DNA of 64,000 bases from SHYR01 sp036013055 (GCA_036013055.1 DASCQM010000020.1:1-64000); one strand, 5' to 3'; positions 1 through 8,287 are shown, counted from the first letter of the stretch. The notes: generated by a model not told the origin, from the letters alone. Made by a program: numbers and translations.

Positions 1-140
1 CCCCCACTTCTGGGCAGATCCCTACGTGTTACTCACCCGTCCGCCACTGTCCGCCAGCCGAAGCTGGGTTCTCGTGCGACTTGCATGCGTTAGGCACGCC
101 GCCAGCGTTTATCCTGAGCCAGGATCAAACTCTCCATAAA
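1..140 (-). rRNA. rrs: 16S ribosomal RNA, 5' end (partial)
   Basis: The reverse complement of 114-133 matches the universal bacterial 27F priming site near the 16S 5' end. It is followed by the conserved 'GCTGGCGGCGTGCCTAA' and 'GGACGGGTGAGTAACACGT' blocks. By comparison with E. coli numbering, the mature 5' end lies near 140. Only about 140 nt are inside the window; the rest runs off the left edge. It is downstream of tilS on the same strand and has its own promoter. Confidence 0.97.
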
Positions 141-144
141 ATGA

Positions 145-161
145 CTCGGTCAAAAACCGAG
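145..161 (-). other. hairpin in the 16S leader
   Basis: A perfect 6-bp inverted repeat (CTCGGT/ACCGAG) with an A-rich loop lies just upstream of the mature 16S 5' end. It may be a leader processing or antitermination element. The structure is seen in the sequence; the role is inferred. Confidence 0.35.
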
Positions 162-314
162 ATTGAGTTCGCAGAACGCTCCGATACCGCTCACGCAGGC
201 GAACCCGCGCTACCGATCTCGAGGCGAACCGACAGGGTGATCCTGTGCCCGCTTCTGTCTGCTGTCCAGATGTAAATGTGCGTGGCGCTCGCTCACGAGC
301 ACCGAACCTTTGAA

Positions 315-343
315 ATTCTACGCCGGAGATTTGGAGTGGTCAA
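315..343 (-). promoter_or_regulatory. rRNA operon promoter
   Basis: On the minus strand, TTGACC (338-343) and TAGAAT (315-320) are separated by 17 bases. This is a near-consensus sigma70-type promoter about 175 bp before the mature 16S end. A 7-bp stem (GAGTGGT/ACCACTC, about 334-349), directly after the tilS stop, overlaps the -35 box and could act as a weak tilS terminator. Confidence 0.75.
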
Positions 344-349
344 CCACTC

Positions 350-1378
350 TTACGAATTCTTTTGTAATCGCCGACGAATCTGAAGCTCTTCGTCAGCAAC
401 GACGCCCTCGCCACCGGTCAGCGAGACCCGCGCACCGCGCCGACCCGCGATTTGCAGCAGCGCTTCGACCTGCGAGGCATCGAGGCTGACGCCGACCCGA
501 CCCGCGGCCCTTCGCAACAGCCGAGATGCGATCGCCACCGGCAGGTCGAGCAGGCGCCGGCGGTCGAGGGCGGCAATGCCGGCACCGACGCGAAGCAGCT
601 GCTCCGCCTCCCGTTCCGCCCACTGCTCCAGCGCTTCGTCATCCCGACGCGCGAGGTCGGCGAAGCGCGAGAGCGCCTGATCGACGTTCGGATTCAGGTC
701 GCGCAGCTCTGGCATGACCTGATGCCGGATGCGGTTGCGGTCGAACGCCAGCGAGTCATTGGTGGGGTCGTCGCGCGGTTCGAGGCCGAGGGCTGCGACG
801 TATTCGCGAGTCTCGCTGCGGCGCGCTTCGAGCATCGGCCGCACGACGTTCAGCGCCGCACCGTCGCAGGCGACTGGCCATGGCGAGAGTGCGGCCATCG
901 CGGCGGCACCGGAGACTCCAGTGCCGCGCGTCAGCCTCAGAAGCACCGTCTCGGCCTGGTCGTCGAGCGTGTGGCCGGTAACGCAGTAGCGCGCGCCGAG
1001 GTCCGCGCAGACGTCGCTCAGCCAACGGTAGCGGCGTTCCCGCGCCGCCGCCTCGGAGTGTTTCACAGAGGTGTCCTCCGAAGCTGCGCCAGACTCGACG
1101 GGGCGATTCAGCTTCGCCGCGACGGTCTCCACGGCCAGCCGATCGAGCGTCGCCTCCTCGTTGCCCCGCAGTCCATGGTCGAAGTGCGCCGCGATCACGG
1201 GGCCGCCGCGACTGCCGCGCGCGCGCGACGTGGCGACGAGCGCCGCAGTCGAATCCGCGCCGCCGGAACAGGCGACGATCAGCGGTTCGTCGGCGGGAAC
1301 GAGCGCGGCGAGCGTGCGGGCCAGTCGACGTTCGAATGCGCCGGTCGCGCGATTGGAGGGGAGCTGGTCGTCGCTCAT
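350..1378 (-). CDS. tilS: tRNA(Ile)-lysidine synthetase TilS
   Basis: Modifies the wobble C34 of tRNA-Ile(CAU) to lysidine using ATP and lysine, so that the tRNA reads AUA as Ile. The N-type ATP pyrophosphatase loop SGGADS is at residues 38-43, followed by typical TilS blocks such as 'TGHTLDDQAET'. The protein is 342 aa with this start, a usual length for TilS lacking the long C-terminal domain. An in-frame ATG at 1420 would overlap the ftsB-like gene. I prefer 1378 because a TACGCT -10 box ends exactly 6 bases before it and it stays clear of ftsB. It ends just before the rRNA promoter. Confidence 0.93.
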   Translation of the reverse strand: MSDDQLPSNRATGAFERRLARTLAALVPADEPLIVACSGGADSTAALVATSRARGSRGGPVIAAHFDHGLRGNEEATLDRLAVETVAAKLNRPVESGAASEDTSVKHSEAAARERRYRWLSDVCADLGARYCVTGHTLDDQAETVLLRLTRGTGVSGAAAMAALSPWPVACDGAALNVVRPMLEARRSETREYVAALGLEPRDDPTNDSLAFDRNRIRHQVMPELRDLNPNVDQALSRFADLARRDDEALEQWAEREAEQLLRVGAGIAALDRRRLLDLPVAIASRLLRRAAGRVGVSLDASQVEALLQIAGRRGARVSLTGGEGVVADEELQIRRRLQKNS

Positions 1379-1384
1379 CGGCGC

Positions 1385-1390
1385 AGCGTA
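1385..1390 (-). promoter_or_regulatory. -10 element for leaderless tilS
   Basis: TACGCT lies 6 bases upstream of the chosen tilS ATG, so transcription would start at about the A of the start codon. No good -35 is visible. It sits in the 17-bp gap after the ftsB-like stop codon. Confidence 0.4.
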
Positions 1391-1395
1391 CCCGC

Positions 1396-1758
1396 TCAGC
1401 GGTCGAAGAGTGTCTCCCACCAGCGGCGGCCGGCCTCGGCGCGCTGCTCCAACGGCGGCGGTGCGTCGACGCTGACGGCGACCTCGCCGGGGAAGACGAG
1501 GCCGAACTGGTCACGTCCGACCGCCTCGATGTACTCGTCGGACTCAAGGTATGTCAGTAGGCCCTGCAGTTCGGCGCGCTGTTCGCGCAGCTCGAAGACA
1601 TCGGCCTCAAGTGAGCGTCTGAACTCGCGGAGTTGGTAGGCCTGGGTCGCGCTCTGGAACGCGGAATACGCGAAGAGAACGAGCAGCAGCGCGACGACCG
1701 CCATCACGATCTGCGCTGGCCCGAATGTCGGAACGCGTACTTCGGGGAGACGAAGCAA
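1396..1758 (-). CDS. ftsB: FtsB/DivIC-like septum formation initiator
   Basis: 120-aa single-pass membrane protein. A hydrophobic segment at about residues 16-37 is followed by a charged, coiled-coil-like region (about 42-72) and a short tail, the layout of the FtsB/DivIC family that links FtsQ and FtsL in the divisome. Family assignment rests on architecture and on the block 'YLESDEYIEAVGRDQFGLV', typical of this group. It lies between the phosphatase gene and tilS on the same strand; the ftsB-tilS adjacency is common in Gram-positive-like genomes (cf. divIC-tilS). Confidence 0.8.
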   Translation of the reverse strand: MLRLPEVRVPTFGPAQIVMAVVALLLVLFAYSAFQSATQAYQLREFRRSLEADVFELREQRAELQGLLTYLESDEYIEAVGRDQFGLVFPGEVAVSVDAPPPLEQRAEAGRRWWETLFDR

Positions 1759-1832
1759 AGGGGCTCCTAGCGAAACCCCGCCACAGGCAACGTATCAGAG
1801 CGATCATGCCCCGACAACGACGGGACGGCCGC

Positions 1833-2444
1833 TCAGAGATGGCAGTTCCCGTTCAACGCGGCAAGGATCAGCGTCCCGTCATCGAGCACTTCGATGGCCG
1901 AGATCGACGCTGTGTCGAGTCTGATCGCGCGGAAGCCGACAAGTTCGACACCGAGCACCGCACAGAGCAGAGCCTTCAGCGCGAGGTTGTGTGAAACAGC
2001 CACGGCGGTCTCACCATCGTGCGCGGCTGCGATGGCGCGAACAGCGTCGAGCATCCGATGTTGAGCCTCGCGCAACGACTCGCCGCCCGGCATCTGAAGG
2101 TCCGCCGGATCCTCGGTGGCCCAGCGTTGGAGGAAGTCGGGAGCCTGCTCCCGCATCTCGGTCGGCATGAGGCCATCGAGGTCGCCCTGGTCCAGTTCGA
2201 GCAGCCGCTCATCGCTGGCGACTTCGAGTCCGCATGCCCCGGCGATCGCGCCGGCTGTCTCTTGCGCTCGACCGGTTGTGCTCGCGTAGATCGCCACCGG
2301 CGCAAACGCCGCAACGACCCGAGCGGCAGACGCTGCCTGTTCTCGACCACGAGCGTTCAGCGGAACTTCGCGGCGACCCTGCGAACGCCCCTCCGCGTTG
2401 GAGTCGGTCTCGCCGTGGCGAACGAGCAGGATGCGGGTACTCAT
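1833..2444 (-). CDS. Histidine phosphatase family protein
   Basis: 203-aa phosphoglycerate-mutase-like phosphatase. The catalytic 'LVRHGETDSN' is at the N terminus, with the phosphohistidine at about residue 10. The acid/base region contains 'LLELDQGDLDGL', and the second catalytic histidine lies in 'VAVSHNLAL'. The start at 2444 is chosen because its ATGA overlaps the stop of the upstream gene, indicating translational coupling. The substrate is unknown; relatives act on cobalamin phosphate, phosphoglycerate or other small phosphoesters. Confidence 0.88.
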   Translation of the reverse strand: MSTRILLVRHGETDSNAEGRSQGRREVPLNARGREQAASAARVVAAFAPVAIYASTTGRAQETAGAIAGACGLEVASDERLLELDQGDLDGLMPTEMREQAPDFLQRWATEDPADLQMPGGESLREAQHRMLDAVRAIAAAHDGETAVAVSHNLALKALLCAVLGVELVGFRAIRLDTASISAIEVLDDGTLILAALNGNCHL

Positions 2445-3142
2445 CCCTCGACGCGCCCGCCCTCGCGCCACGCCCGCATCGCGAGCTGGGGGCGGTCGAT
2501 CTCCAGCGAGGTGCGCGCGACCTCGATTGGTTCGGCGTCGATCTCCAGCGCCGCCAGCACCGACAGCGGACGCCCGGTCCGTTCCTGCTCAAGCGCCAGA
2601 TGCATCTCAATCACCGTGCGGTCGTCGCTGCTGCTCACCTGCAGGTCGAAGACCGCCGCGCGCAGGTCGTACTGGCGCACCTTGTCGCTGCCACCGCGTC
2701 GCTCCTCCCAGTCGAGCGTCGTCAGCGCCAGCAGCGCCTCGGCACGCTCGCGCAGCATCGTGGCATCGACGTCGGCCGCGGCGAACGCGACGCGGTAATG
2801 GGCCGCCCGCATCGACGCCTGGAGCGCGGGCAGGCGTTCGCCCACCTCCTCGATCGCAACGACAGCGAGCCCAGACGGCAGGGCCGTATCGAGTCGCTCG
2901 CGGGCGTCGTCGAGCGCGACGCCTTCGGAGAGGAAGATATCCATCTGCTCGCGCTCGCCGATCATGCCGACGGAGAGCGGTGCAGCAAAGGCGAGCCGAG
3001 GGTGCGGCGAGAAGCCCTGCGAGTACGCGAGCGGCAGTCTGGCACGTCGGATCGCCCGCTCCCACGTCCGCAGCAGGTCGAGGTGCGCGACGTAGCGGGC
3101 GGGGCCGTCCTTGCGGTAGGTGACTGAGAGGCGCTGGGTCAT
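2441..3142 (-). CDS. TIGR03936 (DUF2344) family protein
   Basis: 233 aa. The N terminus 'MTQRLSVTYRKDGPARYVAH' and the block 'LPLAYSQGFSPHPRLAFAAP' are characteristic of the DUF2344/TIGR03936 family, which in many bacteria is fused to or adjacent to a YgiQ-like radical SAM protein and RNase G. Neither partner is in this window. The start at 3142 removes a non-conserved 60-residue extension. A TACAAT -10 box lies 7 bases before this ATG. The biochemical role is unknown. Confidence 0.85.
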   Translation of the reverse strand: MTQRLSVTYRKDGPARYVAHLDLLRTWERAIRRARLPLAYSQGFSPHPRLAFAAPLSVGMIGEREQMDIFLSEGVALDDARERLDTALPSGLAVVAIEEVGERLPALQASMRAAHYRVAFAAADVDATMLRERAEALLALTTLDWEERRGGSDKVRQYDLRAAVFDLQVSSSDDRTVIEMHLALEQERTGRPLSVLAALEIDAEPIEVARTSLEIDRPQLAMRAWREGGRVEG

Positions 3143-3149
3143 GCGCTCG

Positions 3150-3155
3150 ATTGTA
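3150..3155 (-). promoter_or_regulatory. -10 element for the TIGR03936 gene
   Basis: TACAAT, 7 bases before the ATG at 3142, in the 79-bp gap after meaB. It is consistent with a leaderless transcript for the TIGR03936-phosphatase pair. No convincing -35 is visible. Confidence 0.4.
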
Positions 3156-3221
3156 GGGCTGGGCGGGGATTCAGTCCGCTCACCCTGAGCCGGACGCGGG
3201 GCGCGACGGCGAGCCCCCGTG

Positions 3222-4184
3222 CTACTCGGCTGCCAGTTCGCCGCTGCGCATCGCCGCCAGCAGCGACTCGGCGGCCGTTCGAGGATCCTGCCGGCGCTCC
3301 GCGACCTCGTCCGTGAGGCCATCGAGGATCCCGACGCGCTCCGCCGTTGTTAGCGCCTCGCGCGCGAGCGAGATGCGCGCCAGCGAGATGATCTGCGCCC
3401 GCGCCAGCGCCCGACGCTCATCGGCGGCATGTTCAGAGTTGCGCGAGTAGTCGTGGTGCTCATCGATCGCATCGACCAGCTCGCTGACGCCGTCGCCGCC
3501 GCGCGCGATCGTCTGCACGATCGGTGGCTTCCACGATCGGTCGCTCGCCAGTGAGAGCAGCGAGCGGAGTTGCGCCTGCGTCGTATCAGCGCCCGCGAGA
3601 TCGGCCTTGTTGATCACCATCACCTGCGCGATCTCCATCAGTCCGGCCTTCATCGCCTGCACGTCGTCGCCGGCGGAGGGGGCGGTGACGAGTACCGTCG
3701 TCTGCGTCGCCGTCGCGACCTCGACCTCGTCCTGCCCAGCGCCGACGGTCTCAAGCAGCACGACGTCGTAGCCCGCTGCGTCGAGCACGTCAACGACGCC
3801 GGTCGAGGTCTCGGAGAGCCCGCCGAGACTGCCGCGGGAGGCCATCGAACGGAGGAAGACGCCGCCATCGGAGGTCAGCTCCTGCATGCGGATGCGGTCA
3901 CCGAGGATCGCGCCGTGCGAGAAGGGCGACGAGGGGTCGACGGCGACGATGCCGACGGTGCGCCCGCGCGCTCGCTCCTCGCGGGCCAGGGCGTTGCTGA
4001 GCGTCGATTTGCCGACCCCGGCCGACCCGGTGACGCCGACGGTCTTGGCGCGGCCGGTGTGGCCGTAGAGGCCCGCGAGGACGGCGCGGCCGGCGGCCGT
4101 GTCGTTCTCGACGAAGGTGATGGCGCGCGCGAGTGCACGTCGGTTGCCGGCGAGGACACCCTCGATCAGTTCGTCTGGGGTCAT
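3222..4184 (-). CDS. meaB: MeaB/ArgK-type G3E GTPase
   Basis: 320-aa P-loop GTPase that chaperones adenosylcobalamin loading and protects methylmalonyl-CoA mutase. The Walker A 'GSAGVGKS' is at residues 53-60, the Mg/switch region includes 'VAVDPSSPFSHGAILGDRIR', the ETVGAGQ block follows, and the base-recognition motif is NKAD ('VMVINKADLAG'). It starts 4 bp after the stop of the B12-binding subunit and is the last gene of the mutase operon. Confidence 0.95.
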   Translation of the reverse strand: MTPDELIEGVLAGNRRALARAITFVENDTAAGRAVLAGLYGHTGRAKTVGVTGSAGVGKSTLSNALAREERARGRTVGIVAVDPSSPFSHGAILGDRIRMQELTSDGGVFLRSMASRGSLGGLSETSTGVVDVLDAAGYDVVLLETVGAGQDEVEVATATQTTVLVTAPSAGDDVQAMKAGLMEIAQVMVINKADLAGADTTQAQLRSLLSLASDRSWKPPIVQTIARGGDGVSELVDAIDEHHDYSRNSEHAADERRALARAQIISLARISLAREALTTAERVGILDGLTDEVAERRQDPRTAAESLLAAMRSGELAAE

Positions 4185-4188
4185 GGGG

Positions 4189-4608
4189 TTAGCTATCGCG
4201 GCGTGATTCGGGCAGGTTTTCGCGGATGAACTCGATCATGTCGACGGTCGATGCGCCGGGGCCGAAGACGGCGCCGAAGCCCATCTCTTTGACCTTGGGC
4301 ATGTCCTCTTCCGGGATGATGCCGCCAGCCATCAGCAGCACATCGTCGACGCCGCGCTCGCGCAGCTCGCTGATCACGCGGGGGAATAGTTCCATGTGCG
4401 CGCCGGAGAGGATCGAGAGTCCGACGACGTCCACGTCTTCCTGTAGCGCGGCCTCGGCGATCATCTGCGGAGTCTGGCGGATGCCGGTGTAGATGACCTC
4501 CATGCCGGCATCACGCAGCGCGCGGGCGATCACCTTTGCGCCGCGGTCGTGGCCGTCGAGGCCGGGCTTCGCGACGAGCACGCGGATGGTCTGTGTGTCG
4601 GTAGTCAT
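4189..4608 (-). CDS. Methylmalonyl-CoA mutase, cobalamin-binding small subunit
   Basis: 139-aa stand-alone B12-binding domain. The DxHxxG cobalamin motif is seen as D18-G-H20-D-R-G23; His20 would be the lower axial cobalt ligand. It contributes the B12 half of the mutase that interconverts methylmalonyl-CoA and succinyl-CoA. The catalytic half is encoded separately two genes upstream, so this is the split (archaeal/Chloroflexus-like) form of the enzyme, not the fused MutB. Confidence 0.93.
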   Translation of the reverse strand: MTTDTQTIRVLVAKPGLDGHDRGAKVIARALRDAGMEVIYTGIRQTPQMIAEAALQEDVDVVGLSILSGAHMELFPRVISELRERGVDDVLLMAGGIIPEEDMPKVKEMGFGAVFGPGASTVDMIEFIRENLPESRRDS

Positions 4609-4662
4609 GGGGAACGCTCCTTGCGGGTCAGCGTATCAGGCGTTGGGCTCTCGGACAGTCCG

Positions 4663-5481
4663 TTATCCGCTGTACGCGATCAGTTGGATGCTCAATCCGA
4701 AGGCCTGCTCAGCCGAGATCGAGGTGCGAACGCTGTTCGGCAATACGCCGGGGGTCGCGTCGTCCAGTTCGATGCCGGCGGCGCGGTAGCGCGCGACCTC
4801 GGACTCGATGTCTTCGACCTCGATCGCCACCATCGACGATGCGCGCTCGCCCTGCTCGGCGATGCGCTTCGCCATCGGCGAGTCGTCGCTGGTTGGCACC
4901 AGCAGCTCGATCACGCACTGACCGCACGGGAGTTGCGCGATCTCCATCGTGCCGCTCTCCGGCCGGATGATGTTCGCCACCCTCAGCCCGGCGACCGTCT
5001 CCCACGTCTTCGACGCCGCATCGAGATTGCCAACGGTGGCAGCGAGGTGGTCGAACCCCTTCTCGCTCGATGTGTGTGCATCGGCTCGCGGCTGGGCGAG
5101 CTCGATCAGCACGCCGTGCGTCGCGGAGGGGTGAATGAAGCCGATTTGCCCCGCGAGGCCCTCGCGCGGCTCTTCGTCGATCAGCTGCACGTCGGCGGCC
5201 TTCAGCCTCGCGAGTTCGGCGGCGACGTTATCGGTGTTGAGGCAGATGTGGTGCAGCGTCTCGCCGCGGCTCTCGAGGAAGCGGGAGACGCCGGTGTCCG
5301 GGACAACGGGCTCAAGCAGTTCAATCTCATTCTCGCCGAGCGCGAGCAGCACCCCGCGCACACCCTGCTCCGTCATGACCTGGTCGGCCGTGACCTCCAG
5401 CTCCATCGTGTCGCGGAAGAAGCCGAGCGCCGCATCCGCCGAACGGACGACAACCCCAACGTGGTGAATTCGGTCAATCAC
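4663..5481 (-). CDS. Methylmalonyl-CoA epimerase-like tandem VOC protein
   Basis: 272 aa, about twice the length of a normal methylmalonyl-CoA epimerase. It contains two vicinal-oxygen-chelate modules. The first (residues 1-130) starts 'MIDRIHHVGVVV' and keeps the metal-ligand pattern: His near residue 7, 'TLHHICLN', and Glu in 'GVLIELAQP'. The second (about 140-272) begins 'FDHLAATVGNLDAA', but the positions matching the later His and Glu read Met/Ile and Gln, so it looks metal-free or structural. It lies between the two mutase subunits, so (S)/(R)-methylmalonyl-CoA epimerisation is the likely role. Confidence 0.85.
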   Translation of the reverse strand: MIDRIHHVGVVVRSADAALGFFRDTMELEVTADQVMTEQGVRGVLLALGENEIELLEPVVPDTGVSRFLESRGETLHHICLNTDNVAAELARLKAADVQLIDEEPREGLAGQIGFIHPSATHGVLIELAQPRADAHTSSEKGFDHLAATVGNLDAASKTWETVAGLRVANIIRPESGTMEIAQLPCGQCVIELLVPTSDDSPMAKRIAEQGERASSMVAIEVEDIESEVARYRAAGIELDDATPGVLPNSVRTSISAEQAFGLSIQLIAYSG

Positions 5482-5555
5482 AGTCTGTGCTCCTCTTGCC
5501 GCGCGACGATTCGCGCGGCGCGTTCGTTACGATTGATCAGGTGCAGCCGCCGTCG

Positions 5556-7211
5556 CTAGAGCGTGAGCACTTCCTGGTACTCGCCCCACTCCTCGCGCAG
5601 CACGTCGCAGATCTCGCCGATCGTAGCGTAGGCCTCAACGGCCTCGATCAGCAGCGGCATCATGTTCTCGCTGCCGCGCGCGGCATTGCGAATCTTCGTG
5701 AGCGACTCATCGACGGCGGCCGAGTCACGACGCTGGCGCAATGCGGAGAGTCGGTCCGCCTGTTTCTGCGAGACGACGGGGTCGACGCGCATGACCTCCG
5801 GGATGTGCAGCTCATCCGTCGAGAAGCGGTTCACACCGACGACGATGCGATCCTCTTCTTCCATCATCCGCTGCAGGCGGTAGGCGCTCTCCTGAATTTC
5901 ACGTTGCTGGTAGCCGTTCTCGATGCCAACGAGCGCCCCGCCGAGATCGGCGATGCGGTCGAGGTAGGCCATCGTCTCTTCCTCGACGCGGTCGGTCAGT
6001 TCCTCGATGTAGTACGAGCCGGCAAGCGGGTCGATCACGTCGGCGGCGCCGGACTCGTAGGCGATCACCTGCTGCGTGCGCAGGGCGATTTCGACTGAGT
6101 CCTCCGTCGGCAGTGCCAGCGCCTCGTCGAAGGAGTTGGTGTGCAACGACTGCGTGCCACCGAGCACGGCGGAGAGCGCCTGTAGCGTCGTCCGCATCAC
6201 GTTGTTCATCGGCTGCTGCGCGGTCAGCGTCGCGCCGCCGGTCTGCGTGTGGAAGCGCAGCATCTGGGAACGCTGGTTCGTGGAGCCGTACTTCTCCGTG
6301 GCGATCTTCGCCCAGACCCGACGCGAGGCGCGGAACTTCGCGACCTCTTCGAGGAAGTTGGAGTGGCAGGCCCAGAAGAACGAGAGTCGCGGTGCGAACG
6401 CATCGAACTCCAGCCCCGCCTCTATCGCCGCATCGGCGTACTCGATCGCGTCGGCGAAGGTGAACGCCAGCTCCTGCGCGGCGGTGCTCCCCGCCTCACG
6501 CATGTGGTAGCCGGAGATCGAGATCGTGTTCCAGTCCGGCAGCTCGTCCTTGCACCACGAGAAGACATCCGTGATCAGCCGCATCGAGGGCCGCGGCGGG
6601 AAGATGTAGGTGCCGCGAGCGATGTACTCCTTGAGGATGTCGTTCTGAACCGTGCCACCGATCTTCGAGAGGTCCGCGCCCTGCTTCTTGGCCGCCGCAA
6701 CGTACATCGCGAGCAGGATCGGGGCGGTCGCGTTGATCGTCATCGAGGTCGTGACGCTCTCCAGCGGGATGCCGTCGGTCAGCGTCTCCATGTCTTCGAG
6801 CGAAGCGATGGCGACGCCAACCTTGCCGATCTCACCCTCGGCGCGGGGGTCGTCGGAGTCGAGGCCGATCTGAGTCGGCAGGTCAAAGGCGACGGAGAGA
6901 CCGGTCTGGCCCTGTTCCAGCAGGAACTTGTAGCGCTGGTTCGAGTCCTCGGCGTCACCGAAGCCGGCGTACTGCCGCATCGTCCAGAAGCGACCGCGAT
7001 ACATCGTCGGCTGCACGCCACGCGTGAAGGGGTACTCGCCCGGGTAGCCGAGCTTGTCGGCGTAATCGAAGTCGGCGAGGGCCTCCGGTCCGTAGAGCGG
7101 CGCGACGTCGGCGCCCGAGGAACTCTCGAAGCTGTCCTGACGTTCGCCGAAGCGCTCCGTCGCCTTACCGAAGGTGGTCGTTTCCCACTCGTGCTGGCTC
7201 TTGCTCGCCAC
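5556..7211 (-). CDS. Methylmalonyl-CoA mutase, catalytic large subunit
   Basis: 551-aa TIM-barrel catalytic subunit lacking the C-terminal B12 domain, which is the separate gene at 4189-4608. Recognisable blocks include 'RGVQPTMYRGRFWTMRQYAG', 'GLSVAFDLPTQIGLDSDDPR', 'QNDILKEYIARGTYIFPP' and 'LHTNSFDEALALPTE'. It starts at a GTG preceded by AGGTGGGG. A promoter lies about 40 bp upstream. As first gene of the operon it probably sets expression of epimerase, small subunit and MeaB, allowing propionyl-CoA to enter the TCA cycle as succinyl-CoA. Confidence 0.96.
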   Translation of the reverse strand: MASKSQHEWETTTFGKATERFGERQDSFESSSGADVAPLYGPEALADFDYADKLGYPGEYPFTRGVQPTMYRGRFWTMRQYAGFGDAEDSNQRYKFLLEQGQTGLSVAFDLPTQIGLDSDDPRAEGEIGKVGVAIASLEDMETLTDGIPLESVTTSMTINATAPILLAMYVAAAKKQGADLSKIGGTVQNDILKEYIARGTYIFPPRPSMRLITDVFSWCKDELPDWNTISISGYHMREAGSTAAQELAFTFADAIEYADAAIEAGLEFDAFAPRLSFFWACHSNFLEEVAKFRASRRVWAKIATEKYGSTNQRSQMLRFHTQTGGATLTAQQPMNNVMRTTLQALSAVLGGTQSLHTNSFDEALALPTEDSVEIALRTQQVIAYESGAADVIDPLAGSYYIEELTDRVEEETMAYLDRIADLGGALVGIENGYQQREIQESAYRLQRMMEEEDRIVVGVNRFSTDELHIPEVMRVDPVVSQKQADRLSALRQRRDSAAVDESLTKIRNAARGSENMMPLLIEAVEAYATIGEICDVLREEWGEYQEVLTL

Positions 7212-7249
7212 GTCCCCACCTCACATTACGTTCAGTTGCGCCGTCCGCG

Positions 7250-7279
7250 AGTGTAGGCGGGCGCTCCGAGCACGATCAA
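7250..7279 (-). promoter_or_regulatory. promoter of the methylmalonyl-CoA operon
   Basis: Minus-strand TTGATC (7274-7279), an 18-bp spacer, and TACACT (7250-7255), about 38 bp before the GTG of the mutase large subunit. The -35 overlaps the stop region of the broken gene upstream. Confidence 0.5.
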
Positions 7280-7640
7280 TCGTTGGCGCGCCAGAGCTGC
7301 ACATGTTGGTCGCTCTCATCGCGCGTCACGAGGGCGACATCGACAATCTCAATGCGATAGAGATGGAACGCCGGCTCGTCCGGCCGCCATTCGATCTGCT
7401 GCTCCAGTGCGACGCAATAGCGCACCTGCTCCGCGAGATCGGTAACCCCGACGGCCTACCCGCGCAGCTTGATCTCGCCCTCGCCGTCCATGCGATCGGG
7501 GATCGAGTTGTGGTAGTGGATCGACAGGAAGTCGGCCATCGTTTGGACGTCGTGCGAGGGGCTGAACGCGCGATCAGGGTATCCGGTCACTGCGGCTGCG
7601 CGTCGGGCGAAGGCATCGAGCTCAACGGCGCGCTCTCCAC
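7276..7640 (-). pseudogene. PNPOx-like flavin-binding protein, broken by TAG
   Basis: One continuous minus-strand frame reads a plausible C-terminal half of a pyridoxamine-5'-phosphate-oxidase-like fold. Upstream of the stop it includes 'HDVQTMADFLSIHYHN' and 'EGEIKLRG'; downstream it includes 'AVGVTDLAEQVRYCVALEQQ' and ends '...HLYRIEIVDVALVTR...LWRAND'. A TAG at 7456-7458 interrupts it. No ATG or GTG start is visible before the tRNA-Val gene about 20 bp upstream, so the 5' part also appears lost. The family call is from pattern memory and moderate; that the frame is gene-derived is clearer. Confidence 0.55.
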
Positions 7641-7661
7641 GACATGACCGGCCTGCGGCCG

Positions 7662-7738
7662 TGGTGGGCGGTAGAGGACTCGAACCTCTGACCTTCCGGG
7701 TGTAAACCGGACGCTCTAACCAGCTGAGCTAACCGCCC
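7662..7738 (-). tRNA. tRNA-Val (anticodon TAC)
   Basis: Full cloverleaf on the minus strand. Acceptor GGGCGGT/ACCGCCC, D-stem GCTC/GAGC, anticodon stem TCCGG/CCGGA with loop TTTACAC (anticodon TAC), T-stem AGAGG/CCTCT. The CCA end is encoded (7662-7664). All stems pair perfectly. Confidence 0.97.
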
Positions 7739-7789
7739 TCGACACACGCTCGGTGCTAGGGTACGGCCCGACGAGCGGAGAGGCCCGCC

Positions 7790-8287
7790 ATGACGAACGA
7801 CGCGTTCGCATCGCTCACCCTCGCGGAGGTCGAAGAGGCCTCCGGCGAACTGCACCGACGCGTCGCGATCGCGCTGCGCTCGATCGGTGAACGGCGCGCC
7901 GACGAACGCGGCGAGATGGGGACGCACGCCGACAGCCCTCGACAGATCGCCGCCGCCCTCGCTGCGTCGCTCGAACTCGCGGCGAGCACGCTCGGTGCGG
8001 TTGCCGCCAACGTTGCGCCCGTGGGCGGACGCATCGACCGCCACCCAACGACGGTCGCGGCCGTCATGTACGCCGCGCCAACGATCGGCGCACTGCTCGC
8101 CCGGCTGGAGCAGGATCGACGGCTGCTCGCGTCGACGGCTCGCACGCTCGAATCGCGCCTCGACGAGCAGCATGCGACGCCGTGGGGCACGCTCACTCTG
8201 CGCGGCATGGTCACGGAGATCGCGCTGACCGTGACGGCCAGCAGCGCGCAGGAACTGGAACAACGGGCGCCGGTCGACTCGATCTAG
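7790..8287 (+). CDS. Hypothetical protein, weakly DinB-like
   Basis: 165 aa, starting at an ATG preceded by GGAGAGG. The C-terminal stretch (about residues 103-160) has the spacing 'LLARLEQDRRLLASTARTLE ... WGTLTLRGMVTEIA' that resembles the last helices of DinB/YfiT four-helix proteins ('..LGELTLRELL..HDLEH'). The metal-binding histidines are absent, so any enzymatic role is doubtful. Codon use is like the core genes. It is convergent with nothing and lies between tRNA-Val and the ArsR-SRPBCC pseudogene. Confidence 0.6.
   Translation: MTNDAFASLTLAEVEEASGELHRRVAIALRSIGERRADERGEMGTHADSPRQIAAALAASLELAASTLGAVAANVAPVGGRIDRHPTTVAAVMYAAPTIGALLARLEQDRRLLASTARTLESRLDEQHATPWGTLTLRGMVTEIALTVTASSAQELEQRAPVDSI

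Noticed and set aside
81..275. Short plus-strand frame at the left edge
   Set aside because: It lies in the 16S 5' end and the rRNA leader.
452..1639. Long plus-strand frame opposite tilS and the ftsB-like gene
   Set aside because: It is the GC-rich antisense of two recognised genes, with no domain or upstream signal.
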